64,000 nucleotides of DNA from CAVXZE01 sp963766175 (lineage in GTDB: Bacteria > Myxococcota_A > UBA9160 > UBA6930): the NCBI GenBank assembly GCA_963766175.1, contig CAVXZE010000009.1, positions 1 to 64,000 of the forward strand. The letters are read 5' to 3'. The stretch's first letter is position 1; each line of letters opens with the position of its first letter. Below the pieces are notes generated by a model. That model ran no database searches. It was not told where the DNA came from and was given only the letters and a program-made list of their open reading frames with translations. Shown here in pieces: positions 37,153-44,690 of the stretch. Made by a program: the position numbers and the translations under genes.

Positions 37153-38142
37153 ATGTACGCACCCATCCGAACGGCCGCCGTCGCGGTCGCATTCGTGCTC
37201 CTCGCCTCCACCGCCGGCGCGCAGCCCGCTGACACCGAAAGGATCCTCAGGGAGCTCGGGTTTCCGGCGGACACGCTCGCCCAGGTTCACGCCGGGAAGA
37301 TGGTGGACACCGCGCTCGAGTCCTCGGAGGAGCGCGAGCTCGCGGCCGGCCTCGCCTTTCTCGTGAAGGAGGTCCCCAAGGAGCTGGAAAAGGAGCTGCG
37401 CGAGGGACTCCTGACCTCGATCGACGCGAACTCCCAGGCCCACGGCGCCCTCTCGGGTGACGGCACGCTGGACCAGCTCGCGGCGTTGAAGCTCGCGGAC
37501 CTCGAAGACGCCTACCGCAAGGCGAAAGCGGGCGAGGATCTGAACCTCTCGTCGGCCGAGATCCAGGCGTTCCAGGCCCTGAAGGACAAGCCGGCGTCCG
37601 CCGTCGAGGAGGAGCTGAAGAAGTCCCTTCTGGAGCGTTACCAGGCGTACCGTCGCTCGGGTCTCGACGGGATCGCCCCCTACGACCGCGGCGGAAAGGA
37701 GCGCTCCGGCGGCGCGGATCTGCGCAGCGCCAGCCAGGCCGTGAGCGTGGTGAAGGAGCACGCTCCGGCCTTCTACGACACCCTGCTGCACTACCCAAAG
37801 ACGCCGGCGACCGGCTTCAGCGAGGCGTTCAACTGGCAGCGCTACAAGGCCCACGGAGCCCCCGTCTTCATCCTGACCCACGGGTTCCTGGTCGAGCATC
37901 CGAACGGCGCGGTCACCGTGTGCCAGCGTCAGTTCTACGTGAGTGGCGGCTACAACGTGGAGCAGGCCGTCGCCGGATTTCTCCCCGTGCCGGAGGGAAC
38001 CCTGGTCGTCTACACGAACCGCACTTCGACGGACCAGGTGGCGGGCTTCGGGGGCGGGGCCAAGCGGTCCATGGGCGAGAAGGTGATGGCATCGCAGCTC
38101 GAGGACCTCTTCGCGAAGCTCCAGAAGGCCGCCGTGCAGTAG
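37153..38142 (+). CDS. Periplasmic hypothetical protein
   Basis: 329 residues. The signal peptide MYAPIRTAAVAVAFVLLA (cleavage near AGAQ-PAD) is nearly identical to that of the porin remnant at 32597, as is the 5' leader back into the tRNA fragment. The mature part is helical (about 25-190; ELEKELREGLLTSIDAN) with a beta-rich C-terminal domain (VCQRQFYVSGGYNVEQAVAG, VVYTNRTSTDQVAGFGGG). Similar exported proteins with no known function are common. It is the first gene after att site 3 and starts only 40 bases from the CCA. Confidence 0.7.
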   Translation: MYAPIRTAAVAVAFVLLASTAGAQPADTERILRELGFPADTLAQVHAGKMVDTALESSEERELAAGLAFLVKEVPKELEKELREGLLTSIDANSQAHGALSGDGTLDQLAALKLADLEDAYRKAKAGEDLNLSSAEIQAFQALKDKPASAVEEELKKSLLERYQAYRRSGLDGIAPYDRGGKERSGGADLRSASQAVSVVKEHAPAFYDTLLHYPKTPATGFSEAFNWQRYKAHGAPVFILTHGFLVEHPNGAVTVCQRQFYVSGGYNVEQAVAGFLPVPEGTLVVYTNRTSTDQVAGFGGGAKRSMGEKVMASQLEDLFAKLQKAAVQ

Positions 38143-38196
38143 CAGGGGCAATGGCGATGGGGACCCTCTGCGATGTCCCCGTGCAGCATTCGAACC

Positions 38197-38410
38197 CTAC
38201 TCAGGAATCCATCCTTCGCGGGCGAAGAAAGCCGCGAGCTGCTGCGTGAGCTTCTTGGCCATGCGGGCTGCGTCGGCATCGGCGTTGGCACCGAAGGTTT
38301 CGGAAGCGCCGGCCATTTCCGCACTCATCATGGCGGAGGTGGCAAGATTGCCGGCCGCGGCTCCTGCGCCCATCGTCTCGGCCATGCCCGGCTTGGTGCC
38401 CAGCTGCGAC
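38197..38410 (-). pseudogene. C-terminal remnant of DUF4410-like protein
   Basis: The end DADAARMAKKLTQQLAAFFA with REGWIPE, preceded by an Ala/Met-rich stretch, resembles the C-terminus of DUF4410 lipoproteins. The 5' part is replaced by an R2 repeat at 38402. Confidence 0.4.
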
Positions 38411-38462
38411 TCAAGACATTCTGACGTGGAGGCGTCGCAGCTGCAGCGTCCCCGCACTGCTC
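38402..38462 (+). repeat. Hairpin repeat R2 copy 4
   Basis: ACTCAAGACATTCTGACG, then GGAGGCGTCGCAGCTGCAGC and GTCCCCG. It separates two unrelated gene remnants. Confidence 0.6.
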
Positions 38463-38600
38463 GGCAAGGTGCGCCACCTGCTCGAGAACCGGGGCTTCCA
38501 GTTCACGCTCTGCGGGTCGAGCGTCCGGAAGGTGAAGCGCGGGGCGGCGAACCTGCTGGGCGGCCGGGCCGTGCGCCTCTACGAGTTTGGGGAGGGGGTG
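38453..38600 (+). pseudogene. AAA/DUF4143 ATPase fragment
   Basis: VRHLLENRGFQFTLCGSSVR, then KVKRGAANLLGGRAVRLYEF, corresponds to the sensor region of AAA_14 ATPases. It is about 50 codons long, with no Walker A. A second, similar fragment (RGFQFALCGSSARKVKRGA) is at 43986. Confidence 0.6.
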
Positions 38601-38639
38601 GAGCCTCCCTTGAGATAATTAAAATTCAAGAAAATTTTA

Positions 38640-38668
38640 TTGAAAAATCGAAATTCACGAACTATCAT
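38640..38668 (+). promoter_or_regulatory. Promoter of Fic gene
   Basis: TTGAAA (38640-38645), a 17-base spacer and TATCAT (38663-38668), within an 80-base AT-rich patch unlike the rest of the window. The ATG follows at 38677, so the mRNA would have almost no leader. Confidence 0.55.
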
Positions 38669-38676
38669 TATTTTTC

Positions 38677-40233
38677 ATGGAAAATCCGCTCCTTAATCGC
38701 TTTTCAGAGCCGGTCACTATTTTTCACGACCGGGCCCTTCCTGAGCCCGGCCGGCCTGCGGGCTACACCGCGCTAATCGACGCCTACGGCGTTGACGTCC
38801 CCTTTCCGCATCGCCTCACCGCGATCGGGGAGCGCCACAAGGTCCTCACCACGGATGGCTGGCGCCTCCTGACCCCCCGGCACCGCCCCGAGGACACCCT
38901 CGCCGCCCACCTAACCTTTGCCCTCAAATGGGAGGGCGTCGATCTTCTTGCCCTCAAGCGGCTGTTCTTGGCCGTCGGCGGCGACGCCCTCGCCGACTTC
39001 GTCAGGAGCCAGCCAACCGGCTCTTACGCCCGCCGGATCTGGTTCCTCTACGAGTGGCTCACCGGCCGCACCCTCGACCTCCCGGACGCAAAGCGAGCCT
39101 CCTTTACCCACGTCCTCGATCCCGAGGTCCAGTTCGCCGCTCCGGGCGAGCGCTCTTCGCGCCACCGAGTGCGCAACAATCTCCCCGGGACGCCTCAGTT
39201 CTGCCCCCTCGCGTTTCGCACCGAGGTCTTGGACGCTTTTCACGCGCGAGACCTCGCCGCCCGCGCGCAAGAGGTCATCGCGCCCGTCCCGGCCGATGTC
39301 CTTGCACGCGCGGCGGCCTTCCTCTTGCTCGAGGATTCCCGCTCGAGCTTCGAAATCGAGGGCGAACAGCCACCCCAGAACCGCATCGAGCGCTGGGGTC
39401 AGGCAATCGCGCAAGCCGGAAAGAACCCACTGGATCTCGGCGAGTTCTTGCGCCTGCAGCGCCTCCTGATTGGGGATGCGCGCTTCGTCCACCTCGGACT
39501 GCGCGCGGAAGGCGGCTATGTGGGCCAGCGCGACCGCCGAAGCGGCGCGCCCATCCCGGCCCACATCTCCGCTCGTCCCCAAGACCTCACCGTCCTCGTG
39601 GACGGGCTCATCGCCTTCACGAGCGAACGATCAAGCGCTCTTGATCCCATCGTCGCCGCGGCCTGCGCGGCGTTTGGTTTCGTCTATATCCACCCGTTTG
39701 AAGACGGAAACGGACGGATCCACCGGTGGCTCCTTCACCATGTCCTGGCCAAGCGCGGCTTCAGTCCCGCTGGCCTCATCTTCCCGGTCAGCGCGGCCAT
39801 CCTGCGTCTCATCGATGACTACCGCCGCGTCCTCGAAGCCCATTCGCGCCCCATTCTGCCCCTGATCGAATGGGAAGCCACGCCTGAGGGCAACGTCCGC
39901 GTTCTCAACGACACCGCTGACTTCTACCGCTTCTTCGACGCGACCCCCCACGCCGAATTCCTCTACCGCTGCGTTCAGGAAACCGTCGAGGGCGATCTCC
40001 CGCAGGAGACTGCGTTCCTGCAGGCCTACGATCGCTTCGCCGCCCGTGTCCAGGACCTCGTCGACATGCCCCAGACCACCTTGGATCTTCTCTTCCGCTT
40101 CCTTCGTCAGAACAGCGGGGCACTGTCGAAGCGCGCCCGTGAACGACAGTTCGCCCCGCTTACTGACGCCGAGGCCGCCGAGATCGAGACGATCTACGCT
40201 GAGGAGATCGCCGGAGGCCCTTCCGCCACATGA
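38677..40233 (+). CDS. Fic-domain AMP-transferase with winged-helix tail
   Basis: 518 residues. The Fic motif HPFEDGNGRIHR begins near residue 339 with catalytic His. An inhibitory helix motif SSFEIEGE lies near 223 (S/T-x-x-x-E-G), on the N-terminal side as in class II Fic proteins. The N-terminal 200 residues (DUF4172-like or unknown) and a C-terminal helical region flank it. Fic enzymes attach AMP to Ser/Thr/Tyr of targets and often act as toxins. It ends 121 bases before the arm of att site 4 and seems intact. Confidence 0.85.
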   Translation: MENPLLNRFSEPVTIFHDRALPEPGRPAGYTALIDAYGVDVPFPHRLTAIGERHKVLTTDGWRLLTPRHRPEDTLAAHLTFALKWEGVDLLALKRLFLAVGGDALADFVRSQPTGSYARRIWFLYEWLTGRTLDLPDAKRASFTHVLDPEVQFAAPGERSSRHRVRNNLPGTPQFCPLAFRTEVLDAFHARDLAARAQEVIAPVPADVLARAAAFLLLEDSRSSFEIEGEQPPQNRIERWGQAIAQAGKNPLDLGEFLRLQRLLIGDARFVHLGLRAEGGYVGQRDRRSGAPIPAHISARPQDLTVLVDGLIAFTSERSSALDPIVAAACAAFGFVYIHPFEDGNGRIHRWLLHHVLAKRGFSPAGLIFPVSAAILRLIDDYRRVLEAHSRPILPLIEWEATPEGNVRVLNDTADFYRFFDATPHAEFLYRCVQETVEGDLPQETAFLQAYDRFAARVQDLVDMPQTTLDLLFRFLRQNSGALSKRARERQFAPLTDAEAAEIETIYAEEIAGGPSAT

Positions 40234-40353
40234 GACAGCGCGACTACCGGAAGGTTCTCGAAGATCGTGACCCGACGTACTGGTTGTCCGCGACGACAGC
40301 TTACACCGGCGCCGCTGAGCGCCTCTTGCCCCGAAAGCCGCCCCACTCACGAT

Positions 40354-40450
40354 CGCCGGTCACTCCTCGGAAGCCTCGCCACTCCTCGGAAAGCCCAACG
40401 GGCGCAGCCTTTTCAAAAACGTAATGTAATTAGGTGCTTGGGGAGGCTTT
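40354..40450 (+). repeat. Conserved 97-bp arm before tRNA-Arg att site 4
   Basis: CCGGTCACTCCTCGGAAGCC, then CAACGGGCGCAGCC and an AT-rich ACGTAATGTAATTAGG; more diverged than arms 2, 3 and 5. Confidence 0.7.
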
Positions 40451-40504
40451 GTCCCCCAGCCTCCGAAGCGGGGGTCGCAGGTTCGAATCCTGCCTGGGTC
40501 ACCA
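40451..40504 (+). repeat. tRNA-Arg(CCG) 3'-half att site 4
   Basis: GTCCCCCAGC, loop CTCCGAA, GCGGGGGTC (one base lost in the stem), intact T arm and CTGGGTCACCA. Only about 170 non-coding bases separate it from the next transposase remnant. Confidence 0.8.
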
Positions 40505-40673
40505 TCTTCTCGTTGTCTTCTGAGATGTTACGTGTCTCGTCCTCGGCAGCGCCCTCCGGTCTTGTAGCCGCTGTAGCCGGTTTGTAGCCACGTGTAGCCG
40601 GTTCGGCGGGCTGTCTGTCATCAAAACTCGTCCGCTGGTCCGTTCGACGTCTTGGAGTGAACCCGAGGGCGTC

Positions 40674-41130
40674 TTACGCCGCCTTCGCCCAGGCGTATCG
40701 GTGGTGAAGACCGCCGACACGGGGCAAGCCGACGACCCTGGCGGTGGGGGAGGGCCGGGTCTCGGGTGGACGACCGTCAGGTGAGTCGCCGAGACGGGTG
40801 TGGACCCACTCGGCGTTGTAGTAGGCCACGTATTCAGCGAGCAGACGCCTGAGATGACGTTCGCCGAAGACGATCACGTGATCGAGAAGCTCTCTTCGAC
40901 GGGTTCCTACCCACCGCTCGGCGATCGCGTTCTGCCAGGGGCTGCGGTACGCCGTGCGCACGGGATCGATCCCAAAGACCCGGATCGCAGCCATCACCTC
41001 CGCGGAGAAGATCGAGTCGCGGTCGAGAAGGAGGTCGCGAGGAGTGGAGGCCTCAGGGAACGCCTCCCGAAGCTGCTGGATCACCCAACGGGCGCTGGGA
41101 TCAGAACCCATCTCAGAAATGTGAAACGGC
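40674..41130 (-). pseudogene. C-terminal part of rve transposase (third type)
   Basis: LLLDRDSIFSAEV, AYRSPWQNAIAERWVGTRRR and VGGLHHRYAWAKAA are the DDE C-terminal region. The N-terminal half is missing and the gene is fused near 41130 to an unrelated, oppositely oriented transposase fragment. Confidence 0.75.
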
Positions 41131-41149
41131 GCCTCAGGTCGGGACGGGA

Positions 41150-41591
41150 CCCTGAAGCGCATCCTGCACGCCTTGGCGGAGGATCTCTACCGCCGCGGCG
41201 GGATCGACATCAGCGAGGCGTTTATCGATGGCACCTTCGCAGGGGCCAAGAAGGGGGCTTCGCCGTCGGGAAAACCAAGCGTGGGAAGGGGACCAAGATC
41301 ATGGCAATTGCGGACCGCTCTGGTCTTCCTGTCGCCGCAGGGATTGCCAGTGCTTCACCACATGAGGTCAGGCTCATCGAAGAAACGATCGACAACGGCT
41401 TTCTCGAGGAGGTAACCGATCGCCTCATCGGAGACCGAGCTCATGACAGCGATCCGCTCGACATGCGGCTTCGCGAAGAGCGAGGGATCGAGCTGATCGC
41501 CCCGCATCCATCCACGCGCAAGCGGGCCAAGACTCAAGATGGCCGCGTGTTGCACCGCTACGTACGGCGCTGGAAGGTGCGTCGCAATTGA
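41150..41591 (+). pseudogene. IS5-family transposase fragment, frameshifted
   Basis: DISEAFIDGTFAGAKKG is followed, after a one-base shift near 41255, by FAVGKTKRGKGTKIMAIADR, SASPHEV and IGDRAHDSDPLD, the DDE core of IS5-type enzymes. The C-terminal YREK region is lost at 41591. Both ends are truncated. Confidence 0.75.
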
Positions 41592-41595
41592 ATCA

Positions 41596-41630
41596 GGCGG
41601 CGTGCAGAATGCCCTGAGATGCAGCAGCCC
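41596..41630 (-). repeat. Hairpin repeat R2 copy 5 (inverted, partial)
   Basis: On the minus strand: CTGCTGCATCTCAGGGCATT and CTGCACG; only the first hairpin is kept. Confidence 0.5.
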
Positions 41631-41635
41631 TGCTC

Positions 41636-43057
41636 CTACGGGACGATATCGAAACGGTGGACGCTTCCGAGGGGGGCCATCGCCGAGTTGAGCTTGGTGA
41701 CGCCGCCGGTCTTGAGGTCCACCCGGTAGAGCTCCTCGACGGTGTCCGTGTCCTGGTCGGCGCGGTAGACCACAATCGTGCCCTTGGGGCCGATCTGAAA
41801 GTCGCGTTCGACGTTGCCATTCGCCACCATCGGCCCACTGAGCTTGCTGACGCCGCCGGTCTTGAGCTCCACCAGGTACAGCTCGAAGACCTCGTCCGTG
41901 TCCTGGTCGGCGCGGTAGACCACGCTCTTGCCCTTCGGTTCGATCTCGAAGTCGGTGACAACCCCGCCGGCCACCAGCGCCCCGTTCAACTCGGTGACGG
42001 TGCCGGTCTTGAGAACCACCCGGTAGAGTTCGGAGAAGCCGTCCGTGTCCCGGTCGGCGCGGTAGACCACGCTATTGCCCTTCGGACCGATCTCGTAGTC
42101 GAAGCCGACATCCCCGCCAGCGACCAGGGTATCGTTCAGCTTGGTGACGGCGCCCGTCTTGAGGTCCAACCGGTAGAGCTCATCGACTTCGTCCACGTCC
42201 TGGTCGGCGCGGTAGACCACGATCTTGCCCTTGGGGCCGATCTGGAGGTCGGCGACATCCCCGCCGGCGACCAACGCCGGGTTGAGTTTGGTGACGGCGC
42301 CGGTCTTGAGGTCCACCCTGTAGAGCTCGTCGACTTCGTCCGTGTCCTGGTCGGCGCGGTAGACCACGCTCTTGCCCTTCGGACCGATCTGGAATTCGGC
42401 GACATCCCCGCCGGCTACCAGCGTCCCGTTCAGCTTGGTGACGGCGCCGGTCTTGAGATCCACACGGTAGAGCTCGTCGACTCCGTCGACGTCCTGATCG
42501 GCGATGTAGACCACGCTCTTGCCCTTCGGACCGATCTCGTAGTCGAAGCCGACATCCCCGTCGGCTACCAGCGTCCCGTTCAGCTTGGTGACGACGCCGG
42601 TCTTGAGCTCCACCAGGTACAGCTCGAAGACCCCGTCTGTGTCCTGGTCGGCGCGATAGACCACGCTCTTGCCCTTCGGTCCCATGCGGAGCGACTGGAC
42701 CGCCCCGTTGGCCACTGCCGGCCCGCTGATCTTGGTGACGACGCCGGTCTTGACATCCACCCGGTGGAGCTCGCCACTATCGAGGTCGAGCACCCCTTCT
42801 CCGGCGATATGACCCACGCCCTTGCCCTTTCGGTCGACCCCGAGGCGGTTCCACAGAGTCCAGCCCGGGAGGAGCGGCAGGTTGAGCTTTGTGACGGCGC
42901 CGGTCTTGAGATCCGCCCCGTAGAGCTCCCAGGTCTGCCAGGTGTCCTGGTCGGCGATGTAGACCACCATGCGGGGCTTCGCCGTCGCGACGCCGCCCGC
43001 CAGCATTCCAGCGAGCAGACAGAGACAGAGAAGTCCGATTCGGTTCGAGATCGTCAT
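41636..43057 (-). CDS. Secreted nine-repeat beta-propeller-like protein
   Basis: About 473 residues; ATG 43057 is chosen since GGAGG precedes it and the signal peptide (ending GGVATA) starts there. The mature protein is nine tandem units of 49-50 residues with consensus KGKSVVYRADQDTD, ELYRVDLKTGAVTKL and LVAGGDV...IGP. The units resemble TolB/PD40 blades. Central units are nearly identical, so the array is young or kept uniform by recombination. Asp-rich DQDTD loops may bind calcium. Probably exported to periplasm or surface; function unknown. Confidence 0.8.
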   Translation of the reverse strand: MTISNRIGLLCLCLLAGMLAGGVATAKPRMVVYIADQDTWQTWELYGADLKTGAVTKLNLPLLPGWTLWNRLGVDRKGKGVGHIAGEGVLDLDSGELHRVDVKTGVVTKISGPAVANGAVQSLRMGPKGKSVVYRADQDTDGVFELYLVELKTGVVTKLNGTLVADGDVGFDYEIGPKGKSVVYIADQDVDGVDELYRVDLKTGAVTKLNGTLVAGGDVAEFQIGPKGKSVVYRADQDTDEVDELYRVDLKTGAVTKLNPALVAGGDVADLQIGPKGKIVVYRADQDVDEVDELYRLDLKTGAVTKLNDTLVAGGDVGFDYEIGPKGNSVVYRADRDTDGFSELYRVVLKTGTVTELNGALVAGGVVTDFEIEPKGKSVVYRADQDTDEVFELYLVELKTGGVSKLSGPMVANGNVERDFQIGPKGTIVVYRADQDTDTVEELYRVDLKTGGVTKLNSAMAPLGSVHRFDIVP

Positions 43058-43220
43058 GGTCGGGAACCTCCACACTGGATGGTGAGCCGTTCATGTGCCA
43101 GCGGCGCGGTAGCCCTCGTTCCTCTCCTACCGGCTGATCGTAAGTCCTCGAAATTCTCCCACCATCTGGCCCCGCTAGTCAAGATCCGAGGTGATTCCGG
43201 CTATTTGAAGTCCCGGGCGA

Positions 43221-43980
43221 GGGTGCCGGTCAATAAAGTCATCTTGGCCCGAAGCCATCTCCGCAGACCGGCCCGCGATGCAGGATCCTTTGACAGCCCC
43301 CTCGGCCGGTATGCTCCTCTGAGCGTTGGCCGGCGGCTCATGCGTTGGCAAAGTGAGGAGCGCGAAGCGGTGGGCGCTCAGGCCGCGCGTCGGTATCGGT
43401 GGGGCCGCGAGTCGTGATAGTAGGCAAAGTACTCACGTAGAACCCGCAGCAGGTGACCTTCGTTGATCACGAGGACGTGGTCGAGACACTCTCTCCGGAT
43501 CGAGCCGATCATCCTCTCGACGTATGGCGATTGCCACGGCGAGCGCGGTGCAATGAGCACCTCCTCGATGTCCATGCCGCGAATCCGATCCGCGAAATAG
43601 GGGCTACAGATTCCGTCGCGGTCACGGAGCAGATACCTGGGCGCCGTCTCGTAGGGGAACGCTTCCACGATCTGCTGGGAGCTCCAGCGCCCCGTCGGAT
43701 GAGTTGTGACGTTGAAGTGAACGACAGTCCGTTGGTGGTGCCTGAGAACCACAAAGCAGATGAGGATGCGGAAGTTCAAAGTGACGACTGTGAAGAAGTC
43801 GATCGCGGCGATCTCGCGGGAGTGGTTTTCCGAGAAGACGCGCCACCCCTGCGAGGGGGGGGTTGCGTCCGCGAACCATGTACTTGGCCACCGTCAACTC
43901 GGCGACCTCGTACCCGAGCAAATGAAGCTCCGAGCGGATCCGCCGCCGTCCCCGGGTGGGATTATCGCGGGACATGCAAC
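43221..43980 (-). pseudogene. Truncated copy of the 1.32-kb IS
   Basis: It has the right terminal repeat (GTGCCGGTCAATAA) and the transposase from about RDNPTRGRRRIRSEL to the end, with a frameshift near 43830 and an internal deletion between SRPH and RYRRAA relative to the copy at 5908. The left end is cut off at 43980 by an ATPase fragment. Confidence 0.75.
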
Positions 43981-43985
43981 GGATG

Positions 43986-44335
43986 AGGGAACGGGGCTTC
44001 CAGTTCGCGCTCTGCGGGTCGAGCGCCCGGAAGGTGAAGCGCGGTGCCGAAGGGCTGGTCCGGAACCTGCCCGTCTTCTCCGAGTTTCTGAACACGGCCG
44101 CGCTCAGCGATGCCGAGATCGTCAACTTCTCGAAAATCGCCCGCGAATGCGGTGTCTCGGGCCACACCGTGAAGAGCTACTTCGGGATCCTCGAAGACAC
44201 GCTCCTCGGGCGCTGGCTGCCGGCCTACCGCAGGCGCCCGAAGCGTCGCGTGATCGGTGCCCTGAAGTTCTACTTCGCGGACGTCGGAGTCGTGAACCGG
44301 CTGGCGCGGCGCGGCGACTCGGCCCCGGAGCCCCC
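43986..44335 (+). pseudogene. AAA/DUF4143 ATPase fragment 2
   Basis: RGFQFALCGSSARKVKRGA is followed directly by LPVFSEFLNTAALSDAEIVN, ARECGVSGHTVKSYFGILED, LPAYRRRPKRRVIG and KFYFADVGVVNRLARRG, the winged-helix and early DUF4143 regions. The Walker region and the end are missing, and a deletion joins the first two parts. It abuts the arm of att site 5. Confidence 0.7.
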
Positions 44336-44345
44336 CTGCTTGCGA

Positions 44346-44443
44346 CCGGCGGGTACTCCTCGGAAACCTCGCCACTCTGCGGAAAGCCCGACGGGCGCAG
44401 TACCTCGAAAAGTGTCATGAAACCAGCCGCTTGCGGAGATTTT
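44346..44443 (+). repeat. Conserved 97-bp arm before tRNA-Arg att site 5
   Basis: CTCCTCGGAAACCTCGCCAC, GCGGAAAGCCCGACGGGCGC and CCGCTTGCGGAG, very close to arm 2. Confidence 0.75.
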
Positions 44444-44497
44444 GACCCTAGTCTCCGGAGCTGGGTGCCGCAGGTTCGAATCCTGCCTGGGTCACCA
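44444..44497 (+). repeat. tRNA-Arg(CCG) 3'-half att site 5
   Basis: GACCCTAGT, loop CTCCGGA, GCTGGGTGCC, intact T arm and CTGGGTCACCA. The 7-bp loop differs from sites 1-4 and equals that of site 6. Confidence 0.8.
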
Positions 44498-44574
44498 CCT
44501 CTGTGTGGGCGGCCGCGGATGCGCGCGGCCGGGCTTCGCCGAAGCGATTCGCAAGTGAAGCTGCGCTCAGGGCG

Positions 44575-44690
44575 CTAGGTTTCGCGCGCTCTTGGAGGGG
44601 CTCGAGCGGGGGGGCGTGGACTACGCCGTCTGCGGCGGGCTCGCGTTCGCGAGCCACGCGCGCCCGCGGGCGACCATCGAAGTCGACAGG
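44575..44690 (+). pseudogene. Nucleotidyltransferase N-terminal fragment
   Basis: LLEGLERGGVDYAVCGGLAF followed by ASHARPRATIEVD matches the start of AbiEii/DUF6036-type nucleotidyltransferases. It is cut at the stop of the gamma-glutamyltransferase gene. Confidence 0.55.

Noticed and set aside
41636..43057. CRISPR-like array
   Set aside because: The periodic DNA repeat is about 150 bp and encodes a continuous protein; no spacers.
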